The translations under genes were made by a program, and so were the position numbers. A DNA stretch of 64,000 bases from Flavobacteriaceae bacterium UBA1903 (lineage in GTDB: Bacteria > Bacteroidota > Bacteroidia > Flavobacteriales > Flavobacteriaceae), in contig DDGL01000002.1 of the NCBI GenBank assembly GCA_002337605.1, forward strand, positions 89,190 to 153,189, in the 5' to 3' direction. Position 1 is the stretch's first letter. Each line of letters begins with the position of its first letter. The notes below the pieces were generated by a model. It did no database searches, was not told the origin of the DNA, and saw only the letters and a program-made list of their open reading frames with translations. Positions 37,201 through 45,036 of the stretch are shown piece by piece.

Positions 37201-38966
37201 CGGAAGATGTTGGTGGTTCTTTAAAAGTGGCCAGTTTTAATGTATTAAATTACTTCACTACTCTAAATGAAAGAGGAGCGAATAGTTTAGCTGAATTAGA
37301 CAGGCAACGCGAGAAGATCGCTGCTGCCATCTGTGGTTTGAATGCAGATATTGTAGGTCTTATTGAAATTGAAAACAATGGTGTTACTGCTATAAACGAT
37401 TTACTGAATGGAACAAATGGAATTAATGCAACCTGTGCTGCTACATACGTCGCTGTAGACGCTGGGGTGATTGGTACAGACGAGATTGCTGTTGCCTTTA
37501 TTTACAACACAGCAACGGTAAGCTTAAACGGGGCGTTTGCTATCTTAGATGCTACGGTAGATCCGCGTTTTGATGATAACAGAAACCGTCCGGCCCTGGC
37601 ACAATCATTTACACAAATAGCTATTGGAGAATCCTTGACTGTCGTGGTCAATCACTTAAAGTCTAAAGGTTCTTCTTGCGATGGAGATGGAGATCCAGAC
37701 TTAAACGATGGTGCAGGAAACTGTAACCTTACTAGAGCCGAAGCTGCTGCTGCAATGGTAGACTGGTTAGCAACAGACCCTACAGCTAGTGGGAATGAAA
37801 ACTTCTTAATTATTGGAGATTTGAATGCCTATAAAAATGAAGATCCAATCGATAATATCCTCTTGGGTAGTGATGATACTGCTGGTACCGATGACGACTA
37901 CACCAACCTTATTGAAGACTACCAGGGGGCTGACGCTTACAGTTATGTATTTGACGGGCAATTGGGGTATTTAGACTATGCGCTTGCCTCAACCAATATG
38001 GCTGCTCAAGTAACAGGAACTACCGTTTGGCACGTCAATGCAGACGAAATAGCTGTATTCGATTATAACGATGACATCCTTGACCCAACGGAACAATCGT
38101 TTGAAAGAGAGTCCAGCGCCTTGCCTATTTATGAAGGAAATGCCTTTAGAGCTTCAGACCACGATCCTGTTTTAGTTGGAATTGAACTAAGTGTTGCTCC
38201 CACCATTAGCTGTCCTGCAAATGTTACAATAGCAAACGATACTGGTGAATGTAGCGCCATCGTAACTTTTGATGATGCAACTGCTACAGATCCTAACGGA
38301 GACCTTACTTCTGTTACACAAACAGCTGGTTTAGCTTCTGGCAGTGAATTTCCTGTAGGGGTTAGCACTATAGAATTTACAGCAACCGACGCTGCCGGAA
38401 ATATGACAGTATGTACTTTCACTATAACTGTAACCGATGGAGAAGCACCCGTACTTACGTGCCCAGCAGACCAGACCATAATACTGGAAGCTGGGGAAAC
38501 GCAATACACTATACCAGATTACTTTGCAACAGGAGATACTACTGCCGTGGATAATTGTACAGATCCTGTAACAGTTACCACTCAAGATCCAGCAGCGGGA
38601 ACCTTACTGAATGAGGGAACAACTACCGTAACGGTTACCGCTACAGATGCTGTCGGAAATACAGCAGACTGTGAGTTTGATGTAACTGTAGAACTTACAT
38701 TAAGTGTAAATGAAGTAACCCTGGAGAATGGGATCGCACTGTATCCTAATCCAGCAAATGGAGTGATCACACTTAGTAATAAAACCAGCAGTGCGTTACA
38801 AAGTGCTGTTATTCGCGATATAAGTGGAAAGACTGTAAAAACCATTAACCTGGAAGGAATGGGAACTGAAAAGCAATTTACTGTTTCAGATCTTGCATCT
38901 GGAATCTACCTTATTACTGTTGAAGGTGAACTTGGTACTAGTACCAAGCGAATTGTGAAGGAGTAA
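34245..38966 (+). CDS. secreted ExeM/NucH-type nuclease with lamin-tail, HYR and type IX sorting domains
   Basis: 1573 residues. A signal peptide ends at about 24 (SQIFAQ). Lamin-tail domains start at about 264 (LVISEIMYNPN, EYLEVYNTGG) and 460 (LLLSEITVTP, FIEIFNPNA). An ExeM-type OB-like domain lies at about 714-840. The endonuclease/exonuclease/phosphatase domain runs about 985-1310: VASFNVLNYF, GLIEIENNG, NHLKSKG, IIGDLNAYKNEDPI and ASDHDPVLVG hold the metal and catalytic residues. Two HYR domains (about 1319-1400 and 1402-1480) follow, and a type IX sorting domain (about 1495-1573: LYPNPANG, GIYLITVEG, KRIVKE). It probably degrades extracellular DNA for phosphate or nutrients, fixed at or released from the cell surface. 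Confidence 0.93.
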   Translation: MKRKQLPLYFVLTLLLSVSQIFAQTTIGLEDFDGNAVNLSATANVADYNTATGGDVFGRVDGQLGGNGMPFDVADDSVEDVSGARTGTNFPGDTSGLAGQNTTAFFALNDADGVAINNATWTFNGWGTAILSSIVMDLGAIGDFEAGSTDGFLIEAAIDGGAYQEIFRAATDESASKTYRALDGGLVPDFNDPLELFIDGSTTSVGFLDKCDPTTGNFDTYTSTLVDGLAATSVTIRLSWSGTPSGSEPMGIDNITINGSASSQLVISEIMYNPNSDEDDWEYLEVYNTGGTAIDLAGYVVDDNNGVAQGAANIAAGTIAAGTSAILYNADDISAADFTAAWGTVNLIAVTNWSAMSLNNSGDTVGIWEDFASYSGDNVTQANVLDNVAFDDSTPWPVDNNAASIYLSDLTADNDDGANWTLSTDGGATPLFEGYTSLATNGNSGGDVGSPGVSSTAVLPLLLSEITVTPTAGEFIEIFNPNATAVDLTNVYITDATFAGGGTYYYNIVTGANAGGGGFGDFLARFPNGASIAAGAYQTLAISGSEDYTTTYGMAPTYELYEDGATADGIPDMLEGLPGSINGQGGLTNSGEIAILFYWDGETDLVTDLDYVLWGDTNEAVDKTGVSIDGPDADATASTYADDTPIANQELVAAGSHPGGESFQRNDLTEGAELSGTGNGVNGDDETSEDLSNTWCSALATAGVVNDCGATPPTIVLISEVQGTTGTSPLENTTVIVDAIVTGDYQEDDQLSGFFIQEEDTDADADAMTSEGIFVFCQSCPTAVAVGDRVEVSGTVVEFFGTTQIDVTGGSVSVTSNANPLPTPATLTLPAPAGTDMEATYESVESMLVTYTTDLVVSEYFELARYGQLVLNANERAQQFTDENEPDVVGYAAFLAQLEASRIILDDDNNIQNSNVNGPIDEPYFWPRPGLSNTNFIRGGDQISNLTGIMHWSFAGQNGTDAWRIRPVEEAFSYDFTTENPRTAMPEDVGGSLKVASFNVLNYFTTLNERGANSLAELDRQREKIAAAICGLNADIVGLIEIENNGVTAINDLLNGTNGINATCAATYVAVDAGVIGTDEIAVAFIYNTATVSLNGAFAILDATVDPRFDDNRNRPALAQSFTQIAIGESLTVVVNHLKSKGSSCDGDGDPDLNDGAGNCNLTRAEAAAAMVDWLATDPTASGNENFLIIGDLNAYKNEDPIDNILLGSDDTAGTDDDYTNLIEDYQGADAYSYVFDGQLGYLDYALASTNMAAQVTGTTVWHVNADEIAVFDYNDDILDPTEQSFERESSALPIYEGNAFRASDHDPVLVGIELSVAPTISCPANVTIANDTGECSAIVTFDDATATDPNGDLTSVTQTAGLASGSEFPVGVSTIEFTATDAAGNMTVCTFTITVTDGEAPVLTCPADQTIILEAGETQYTIPDYFATGDTTAVDNCTDPVTVTTQDPAAGTLLNEGTTTVTVTATDAVGNTADCEFDVTVELTLSVNEVTLENGIALYPNPANGVITLSNKTSSALQSAVIRDISGKTVKTINLEGMGTEKQFTVSDLASGIYLITVEGELGTSTKRIVKE

Positions 38967-38985
38967 TTGTTTATTATTTAAGTTG

Positions 38986-39018
38986 AAAGCCGCTCCTGTT
39001 TGGAGCGGCTTTTTTTAT
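38986..39018 (+). terminator. intrinsic terminator of the nuclease gene
   Basis: AAAGCCGCTCC (38986-38996) pairs with GGAGCGGCTTT (39002-39012), followed by more T. Short loop; strong. Confidence 0.9.
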
Positions 39019-39040
39019 TTGAGTATCTTACAATTGTAAA

Positions 39041-39265
39041 CTATTCTTTCTTGTTTCGTTGACTGGAAGGAGTTTCTTTCTTAGTTCCATCGTCACTGTA
39101 CCCTGCAGGGTCGTTCGATTCTGGAACTTTCTTTGGATTTTCCCTTGTAGGTTCATCAGGAGTATCTGGTTTTGAGTTTGGCTCGCCAGGGTAATCCTGA
39201 TTTTTAATGTTTTGTTCGTTCTTTTTGTCCTTATCAAGTAAAGGAGCTTTTTTGTCGTCGTTCAT
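39041..39265 (-). CDS. small charged, probably disordered protein (MNDDKK type)
   Basis: 74 residues beginning MNDDKKAPLLDKDKKNEQ, rich in Lys, Asp, Glu, Pro and Asn with no hydrophobic core. It resembles its neighbours (MSTDDKK, MSTDKKT and MSDSKE starts) in composition and start. Last of a minus-strand run of small genes. No family recognised; hydrophilin-like. Confidence 0.65.
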   Translation of the reverse strand: MNDDKKAPLLDKDKKNEQNIKNQDYPGEPNSKPDTPDEPTRENPKKVPESNDPAGYSDDGTKKETPSSQRNKKE

Positions 39266-39286
39266 AGTGTTTTTTTTTATAAAGGA

Positions 39287-39610
39287 TTAGGCTGCCAAAT
39301 AGGATTTACAGGCTTTTATACACTCTTCGCACGCCTTAGCGCAATCCTTACAATGTTGGTGGTCGTGTTGCTCGCAAGTACTCTTACAATCTTCACAAAC
39401 ACTTATACAATATTCAATAAGTCCGTTAACATTAGTGTATGTTGTATGTAACACTTGTGAGAGACTGCTACATACTTCGGCACATACGCGGTCTGTACGA
39501 ATGCAATCTACCATCATCTTTACATTGTCTTCCCCTAAACAGGCATCAGCACAATGGTTACATGCGTTGATACAACTACCTAATGTGGATATTAATGCTT
39601 CTCTTTTCAT
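39287..39610 (-). CDS. Cys-rich four-helix copper-binding-type protein (DUF326)
   Basis: 107 residues with many cysteines in helical spacing: CINACNHCADACLG, CIRTDRVCAEVCSS, CISVCEDCKSTCEQ and CKDCAKACEECIKACK. This is the DUF326/Csp type, which stores Cu(I) inside a four-helix bundle in methanotrophs. No signal peptide, so cytosolic. It sits in the middle of the small charged protein cluster. Confidence 0.9.
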   Translation of the reverse strand: MKREALISTLGSCINACNHCADACLGEDNVKMMVDCIRTDRVCAEVCSSLSQVLHTTYTNVNGLIEYCISVCEDCKSTCEQHDHQHCKDCAKACEECIKACKSYLAA

Positions 39611-39617
39611 AGTTTTA

Positions 39618-39863
39618 TCAGTCTTTTTTATCTTTTTTTACTTTTTCGTCTAACTCCCGGTCCTCGGGAGCATCGTTTTTAGATTTCTTTGGTTTGTCAT
39701 CACCGTCATGGCTATCTGGCTCATTAGGCTCGTCTAATTCCCTGTCTTTCTTTGAAACATGGTCCTTTGACGGTTTTTCCGTGGGTTCAAAGCCAGTCTG
39801 CCTTTTATGAATCCTTAGCTTTGTAACAGCACTGGAGCTTTTATGTTCTTTCGAGTCGCTCAT
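39618..39863 (-). CDS. small charged, probably disordered protein (MSDSKE type)
   Basis: 81 residues from the ATG at 39863 (MSDSKEHKSSSAVTKL). An upstream in-frame ATG would add 19 residues and overlap the next small gene. About half of the residues are Lys, Asp, Glu, Ser or Pro, including DRELDEPNEPDSHDGDD and DRELDEKVKK. The repeated DRELDE hints at internal duplication. No family recognised. Confidence 0.65.
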   Translation of the reverse strand: MSDSKEHKSSSAVTKLRIHKRQTGFEPTEKPSKDHVSKKDRELDEPNEPDSHDGDDKPKKSKNDAPEDRELDEKVKKDKKD

Positions 39864-39885
39864 TATAATAGCTTTTAATTCAGTA

Positions 39886-40026
39886 TCACTGTGTTCTGGT
39901 TGCGTCATCCTTATCGCCATACTGATTGGTATGTTCTGGCTTTTGAGGTCCTTTATGTGTTTCGGGATGCAGACTTTCCGCCAGTTCTTCCTCTTTTGTT
40001 TTCTTTGTTTTTTTATCAGTACTCAT
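39886..40026 (-). CDS. 46-residue charged protein (MSTDKK type)
   Basis: An ATG at 40026 opens MSTDKKTKKTKEEELAES, with ESLHPETHKGPQKPEHTNQ next and a stop at 39886. It is hydrophilic throughout and shares its opening and composition with its neighbours. It lies between the genes starting at 39863 and 40199, so the run of small genes is unbroken. Confidence 0.6.
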   Translation of the reverse strand: MSTDKKTKKTKEEELAESLHPETHKGPQKPEHTNQYGDKDDATRTQ

Positions 40027-40040
40027 ATAATAGTTTCGTT

Positions 40041-40199
40041 TTATGCGTTATCACGCGGTTGGTGCTTTTCTCTGCGTTGCTTTTCCTGATGGTTTATTTC
40101 ACGACCATCTGCTTCGTTCGCTTTTTCGTCTATAGCACTGTCCTTAATACTTGTTTTGTGCTCTTCTTGTCCGGGTATTTTCTTGTCGTCTGTGCTCAT
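40041..40199 (-). CDS. 52-residue charged protein (MSTDDKK type)
   Basis: Start at 40199 (MSTDDKKIPGQEEHKTS); a further upstream start would add hydrophobic, unlike residues. The rest is Lys/Glu/Arg/Asp/Gln-rich and ends EKQRREKHQPRDNA. First gene of the minus-strand run, divergent from the DUF2383-like gene, with about 200 bp of promoter region between them. Confidence 0.62.
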   Translation of the reverse strand: MSTDDKKIPGQEEHKTSIKDSAIDEKANEADGREINHQEKQRREKHQPRDNA

Positions 40200-40397
40200 A
40201 ATTTTTATTGTTTTGTTAGAATTACATACTAATATACGAGGAGTATTTCTGAAAAAGAACTTCATTAATACTCTTTAACATCCAATGTTAAACAGTTCTC
40301 AATTAGCAATTCGCTAAGAATTTTCAACTTTTTAGAATAGTATCTTTAGTTCAAATAAAACAGCTGAAAACTATTTTGGCATAAAAAAAAGAAAACT

Positions 40398-40886
40398 ATG
40401 AAAACGACAAAAGAAAAAGCAGATCAGGATATTCACGATAATCTGGTGAACAACCTGCAAGAATTATTAGAGAAGAACTACGATGCAGAAAAAGGCTTTA
40501 CCAAGGCTATGAAAGATGCTCAAAACAACAACCTTAAAGAGTATTTTAAATTTCAGGCCGCACAGCGTAGCCAATTTGCAAACGAACTTACCGACGAAAT
40601 TAGAAACCTTAACGAAACTCCTAAAGAAAGCGGAAGTACTACGGGAACCTTACACCGTACCTGGATCGATATAAAATCCTCCCTGAGTGGCGATAAAGAC
40701 GAATCTGTTCTGGAAGAATGCATCAGAGGTGAAAAAGCCAGTGTTGAAGAATATGAAAAGCGACTGAAAGAAAATCGCTTTCCTTCACAAATTGAAGGGA
40801 CTCTGAACAACCAGAAAAGTCGCATTCAAAATACGCTTAACAAAGTGAAAACCTTAGAAGATCTTGCAGATAACAACTGGAGCTAA
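40398..40886 (+). CDS. DUF2383/PA2169-like four-helix bundle protein
   Basis: 162 residues, helical and soluble: LVNNLQELLEKNYDAEKGF, LKEYFKFQAAQRSQFANEL, WIDIKSSLSGDKDESVLEE and KASVEEYEKRL. The group is ferritin-like. A paralogue is at 28745-29194. It is divergent from the charged small-protein cluster and probably shares its stress-type regulation. Ends at a strong terminator. Confidence 0.85.
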   Translation: MKTTKEKADQDIHDNLVNNLQELLEKNYDAEKGFTKAMKDAQNNNLKEYFKFQAAQRSQFANELTDEIRNLNETPKESGSTTGTLHRTWIDIKSSLSGDKDESVLEECIRGEKASVEEYEKRLKENRFPSQIEGTLNNQKSRIQNTLNKVKTLEDLADNNWS

Positions 40887-40905
40887 ACTATAATTTAGTA
40901 AAACT

Positions 40906-40942
40906 AAAAACCGCACTATTGATAAAATAGTGCGGTTTTTTT
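40906..40942. terminator. intrinsic terminator
   Basis: AAAAACCGCACTATT (40906-40920) pairs with AATAGTGCGGTTTTT (40926-40940). A- and T-runs on the two sides let it serve both the DUF2383-like gene and the convergent peptidase. Confidence 0.9.
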
Positions 40943-40976
40943 AGTTATAATATTACGACTCTAAACTGTTGGTAAT

Positions 40977-41984
40977 TTAAAGTTTATCTGCTGTAATACG
41001 TTCTTCACGATTCGCTACTTCCCAGGCTGTCTGAAATATAAGTTGGGTACGTTTAGCGTATAAGTCATATTCAATCTTGTCCGGAGTATCGGTTGGCTTG
41101 TGGTAATCTTCGTGTACTCCGTTAAAGTAAAAGATAATTGGAATGTTGTTTTTTGCAAAGTTGTAATGATCACTTCGGTAGTAAAAACGATTTGGATCAT
41201 TCTCATCATTAAACTTATAATCCAATTCCAGGTCACTATATTTTTCAGCAACAGCTTCAGAAACATCGTGTAATTCCTGGCTTAGTTTATCGCTACCAAT
41301 CAAATATATGTAATTAGGCGTGTCCTTTTTGTCTGGATCTATTCGACCAATCATATCGGTATTCAAATTCGCTACTGTATTCGCCAATGGAAAGATAGGA
41401 TTCTCAGTATAATATTTTGAACCATACAGGCCTATTTCCTCACCCGTAACGTGTAAGAATAAAATAGAGCGCTTAGGACCCTTTCCGTTTTTTACAGCTT
41501 GCTGAAATGCTTCAGCAATTTCCAGCATAGCAATAGTTCCACTTCCGTCATCATCGGCACCATTAAAAATCTCTCCATTTTCCATCCCTACGTGGTCGTA
41601 ATGTGCAGAAAGCACTATAATCTCATCCGGCTTTTCGCTTCCTTTAATAAAAGCGACCACATTTTCAGAACTCTTCGGTTCTTTCATTCGTCTGAAGTAT
41701 TCAGCTGGAATATTCTGATAGTAGTTGTTTTCCTCTATAGGAGAAGCAATACCCTGATCCTGATAAAAATTACGTAGGTATTCTGCCGCTAATTTCTGCC
41801 CCTTTTCTCCGGTCATCCTTCCTTGCATCTCATCGCTGGCAAACTCGTATAAATGTGTTTTCAGTTCTGCTGAAGTTATGGTATTGGCATAGTCTTCACG
41901 AGACATGTTCTTGCCCTTATTAGTTTGAGCAGAATTACACCCAACCGCCAATATTGTCAGGGCTGTTATAAATAGTACTTTCAT
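40977..41984 (-). CDS. M28 family metallopeptidase lipoprotein
   Basis: 335 residues. Lipobox ILAVGC (Cys about 16). Zinc-site motifs: LSAHYDHVGM, FNGADDDGSGTIAMLE, LHVTGEEIGLYGSKYY, NTDMIGRID and RSDHYNFA with the late His. A di-zinc aminopeptidase of the M28 family acting outside the cytoplasm. Confidence 0.94.
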   Translation of the reverse strand: MKVLFITALTILAVGCNSAQTNKGKNMSREDYANTITSAELKTHLYEFASDEMQGRMTGEKGQKLAAEYLRNFYQDQGIASPIEENNYYQNIPAEYFRRMKEPKSSENVVAFIKGSEKPDEIIVLSAHYDHVGMENGEIFNGADDDGSGTIAMLEIAEAFQQAVKNGKGPKRSILFLHVTGEEIGLYGSKYYTENPIFPLANTVANLNTDMIGRIDPDKKDTPNYIYLIGSDKLSQELHDVSEAVAEKYSDLELDYKFNDENDPNRFYYRSDHYNFAKNNIPIIFYFNGVHEDYHKPTDTPDKIEYDLYAKRTQLIFQTAWEVANREERITADKL

Positions 41985-42064
41985 CTAGTGATATTTTTGA
42001 TTAAAAAACGGGTAAATATACAAAGTGTTACGAAGTTGAAGGAACTTTTGTGGATTACTTAACG

Positions 42065-42111
42065 CTATTCTCTATTCTCTATTCTCTATTCTCTATTCTC
42101 TATTCTCTATT
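42065..42111. repeat. tandem heptamer CTATTCT, six full copies plus five bases
   Basis: Exact tandem copies of CTATTCT. The array ends 36 bp before the -7 box of the next gene. A tract like this is expected to change copy number by slippage. Confidence 0.95.
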
Positions 42112-42146
42112 ATTAATTTATCTGAAAAGGAAACAACAACTATTCT

Positions 42147-42154
42147 TATCTTTG
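42147..42154 (+). promoter_or_regulatory. -7 box of the metallo-beta-lactamase/rhodanese gene
   Basis: TATCTTTG matches TAnnTTTG and lies 17 bp before the ATG at 42172. Confidence 0.6.
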
Positions 42155-42171
42155 CAAAAAACCTGAAGACA

Positions 42172-43575
42172 ATGAATGTTGAACAACTATACACAGGCTG
42201 TTTAAGCCAGGGAGCCTACTATATTGAAAGTAATGGAGAGGTGGCAATTTTAGACCCGTTGCGGGAAACCAAGCCCTATCTGGATCGCGCCAAGCGGGAC
42301 AATGCTTCCGTAAAGTATATTTTTGAAACACATTTTCATGCTGATTTTGTAAGTGGACATCTATCCCTTAGCGAGGCAACAGGAGCACCCATTGTCTACG
42401 GTCCTAATGCCAACCCGAGTTTTGACGCAATTATTGCTGAAGATGGTCAGGAATTTAAAGTAGGGGAACTTACCCTGAAAGTGCTACATACTCCTGGACA
42501 TACCTTGGAAAGTACTACCTACTTACTAAGAGATGCCAACGGAAAAGACTATTGTATCTTTAGTGGTGACACACTGTTTTTAGGGGATGTAGGAAGACCG
42601 GATCTTGCCCAGAAGGGTGCCGATATGACCCAGGAAGATCTTGCAGGTATTTTGTATGATAGCCTTCGTAATAAAATTATGCCTCTGGCAGACGATGTAA
42701 TAGTATACCCTGCCCACGGAGCAGGTTCGGCGTGTGGAAAGAATATGATGAAGGAAACCGTGGATACATTGGGCAACCAGAAAAAAATGAATTATGCGCT
42801 TCGTGAAGATATGACCAAAGCAGAATTTATCGCCGAAGTAACCGACGGTCTCTTACCGCCTCCCTCCTATTTTCCATTAAATGTAAAGATGAATAAAGAG
42901 GGCTACGATAATATTACAGATGTATTGGAACGAGGTACTAAAAAACTAAGCCCCAAAGAATTTGAAGCCTTAGCAAATGCCACAGGTGCAGTGGTACTAG
43001 ATGTGAGACACCAAAAAGATTTTATGGAAGCGCATATTCCGCAATCTATTTTTATAGGAATTGACGGCGGATTTGCCCCTTGGGTAGGTGCCATGATTGC
43101 CGACGTGGAGCAACCTATTTTGTTGATTACCCCGGAAGGTCGCGAGCAGGAAACAGTGACCAGGTTGTCGCGTGTTGGGTTTGACAAAACCCTTGGATTT
43201 CTGGAAGGCGGCATAAAAGCCTGGAAAGATGCTGGTAAAGAAACCGATCGTATGCAGTCTGTCTCTGCTGAAACATTAAAAAGCCAGTTGCCCAACAATG
43301 TTCCCGTTTTTGATGTTAGAAAAGACGGTGAGTTTGAAAACGCCCATATCCCTACAGCAAAACATACTTCGCTGGAGTTTATTAATCAGCATTTAGATAC
43401 ATTTCCAAGCGATGAACCTTTTTATGTGCATTGTGCCGGCGGATATCGTTCGGTAATTGCTTCTTCCATTTTAAAAGCACGTGGCATTCATAATGTAATA
43501 GATGTTGCAGGGGGTTTTAAAGCTATTAAAGAAGCAGGAATTGCAGTTACTTCATCTTCCTGTGCATCCTCGTAG
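42172..43575 (+). CDS. persulfide-dioxygenase-like metallo-beta-lactamase with two rhodanese domains
   Basis: 467 residues. The N-terminal metallo-beta-lactamase domain (about 1-240) has the iron-site motif THFHADFVSGH (about 54-64), HTPGHT and FSGDTLFLGDVGRPD, and HGAGSACGK, as in ETHE1/BLH proteins that oxidise glutathione or bacillithiol persulfide. Two rhodanese domains follow. The first (about 265-365) has no Cys at the active loop (TPEGREQ), the second (about 370-465) keeps it (HCAGGYRS, Cys about 421). Cytosolic sulfide detoxification is inferred. The next gene starts 5 bp after the stop. Confidence 0.93.
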   Translation: MNVEQLYTGCLSQGAYYIESNGEVAILDPLRETKPYLDRAKRDNASVKYIFETHFHADFVSGHLSLSEATGAPIVYGPNANPSFDAIIAEDGQEFKVGELTLKVLHTPGHTLESTTYLLRDANGKDYCIFSGDTLFLGDVGRPDLAQKGADMTQEDLAGILYDSLRNKIMPLADDVIVYPAHGAGSACGKNMMKETVDTLGNQKKMNYALREDMTKAEFIAEVTDGLLPPPSYFPLNVKMNKEGYDNITDVLERGTKKLSPKEFEALANATGAVVLDVRHQKDFMEAHIPQSIFIGIDGGFAPWVGAMIADVEQPILLITPEGREQETVTRLSRVGFDKTLGFLEGGIKAWKDAGKETDRMQSVSAETLKSQLPNNVPVFDVRKDGEFENAHIPTAKHTSLEFINQHLDTFPSDEPFYVHCAGGYRSVIASSILKARGIHNVIDVAGGFKAIKEAGIAVTSSSCASS

Positions 43576-43580
43576 CTACT

Positions 43581-44039
43581 ATGAATATTGTCCCCTTTCA
43601 CGAAAACTATGCAGAAGCCTTCTACAATCTCAACATAGAATGGCTGGAGACCTATTTTTATGTGGAAGCCTATGACCGGGAGGTACTAAGCAATCCTCAT
43701 CACTATATTATTGAACCTGGCGGTCATATTTTTTTCGCTGTTGAAAATGGAACAGTCTTAGGCACCGTAGCATTACTGAAAAGAGGGAAGCACGCCTATG
43801 AACTCACAAAAATGGCCGTACTTCCCAAATCCAGAGGAAAACAAGTGGGACAAAAACTGATGCAGTATTGTATAGATTTTGCTGTAGAAAATAAATTTCA
43901 GAAGCTATTCCTATATTCGAATACCATGCTAGCCAATGCCATTCATATTTATAAAAAATATGGTTTTGTGGAAGTTTCATTAGAACAGCCTAATCCGTAT
44001 GAGCGTAGCAATATAAAGATGAACTATATTTTTTCATAG
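43581..44039 (+). CDS. GNAT family N-acetyltransferase
   Basis: 152 residues with the acetyl-CoA loop LPKSRGKQVGQKLMQ and the C-terminal NAIHIYKKYGFVEV. It starts 5 bp after the rhodanese protein, so co-transcribed. Substrate unknown. Confidence 0.92.
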   Translation: MNIVPFHENYAEAFYNLNIEWLETYFYVEAYDREVLSNPHHYIIEPGGHIFFAVENGTVLGTVALLKRGKHAYELTKMAVLPKSRGKQVGQKLMQYCIDFAVENKFQKLFLYSNTMLANAIHIYKKYGFVEVSLEQPNPYERSNIKMNYIFS

Positions 44040-44078
44040 TTCCCATTTCAGTTTGTATCTTTATAGAAAATCGCACCT

Positions 44079-44891
44079 ATGAAGACTTCAGTAGTACTTA
44101 CCCTGTTATGTATATTTTTTATTTCCTGTAAAGACCCTAAAAAGGAAGGTGCCGAAGTACCAAAAGAAGATACCGCAACTGTTGAAAACACCACAGGTGA
44201 TGCTGTAAAATCCACTATTGACATTACTCCAATTTCTCACGCCACCATGGTTTTAAACTGGGGCGAAAAAATAATCTACGTAGACCCCGTTGGAGGGGCA
44301 GTAGCTTTTGAAGGACAGCCCAAACCAGACGTTATCTTACTTACAGACATTCACGGCGACCACTTTAATATGGAAACACTTCGCGCGGTAACTGCAGACG
44401 GCACTGGCATTATTGCCCCGAAAGCAGTAGCCGAAAAAATTGATGAAGAGCTTCAACAATTAGTGACCGTGTTAGATAATGGAAACACTACCCAAATACA
44501 AGGATTAGATAATCTTTCTTTTGAAGCTATCCCAATGTACAATTTACGGGAAGAAGCCTTGAAATTTCATCCCAAAGGACGAGGCAACGGCTACGTTCTA
44601 GACGATGGAAACCAGCGGGTTTATATCTCTGGCGACACTGAAGACATTCCGGAAATGCGCGCTCTTGAAAACATTGACATCGCTTTTGTATGTATGAACT
44701 TACCGTACACGATGCCTGTAAAAAGTGCTGCAAGTGCTGTGGTAGATTTTAAGCCTAATAAAGTCTTTCCCTACCATTACAGAGGCACCGAGGGTTTAAG
44801 CGACGTAGGACTGTTTAAAACCTTGATCATGAAGTCCAGCGTAGCCAATGAGGTAGAAGTTGTGCAACTCGATTGGTATCCAGCACAATAA
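44079..44891 (+). CDS. metallo-beta-lactamase-fold lipoprotein (UlaG-like)
   Basis: 270 residues. Lipobox FISC (Cys about 17) and a Lys/Glu/Thr linker. The hydrolase core has ISHATMVLNWG, LLTDIHGDHFN, YVLDDGNQRVYISGDTE and FPYHYRG, giving the metal ligands of the UlaG/RomA type metallo-hydrolases. Exported; substrate unknown. A TATCTTTA box lies just upstream. Confidence 0.88.
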   Translation: MKTSVVLTLLCIFFISCKDPKKEGAEVPKEDTATVENTTGDAVKSTIDITPISHATMVLNWGEKIIYVDPVGGAVAFEGQPKPDVILLTDIHGDHFNMETLRAVTADGTGIIAPKAVAEKIDEELQQLVTVLDNGNTTQIQGLDNLSFEAIPMYNLREEALKFHPKGRGNGYVLDDGNQRVYISGDTEDIPEMRALENIDIAFVCMNLPYTMPVKSAASAVVDFKPNKVFPYHYRGTEGLSDVGLFKTLIMKSSVANEVEVVQLDWYPAQ

Positions 44892-45036
44892 AAAATAGTT
44901 CCATTTTTTTGTTTAAGCTAACTTCCAAAAATTCAAACAGTTAGAGACAAAGCAATACAAAAGCTGGATTTTTTCAGTAAAAAGAGGTTTTTTTTTCGCT
45001 ACATTTGAGAGTAATCAACTAGTATAGCTCCCTCTT

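Noticed and set aside
39028..39237. Alternative reading frame for the last small charged gene
   Set aside because: The frame at 39041-39265 starts with a family-like MNDDKK and has a composition matching its neighbours, so the overlapping frame is a shadow.
42065..42111. CRISPR-like array
   Set aside because: The units are 7 bp with no spacers; it is a simple tandem repeat, and no cas genes are near.
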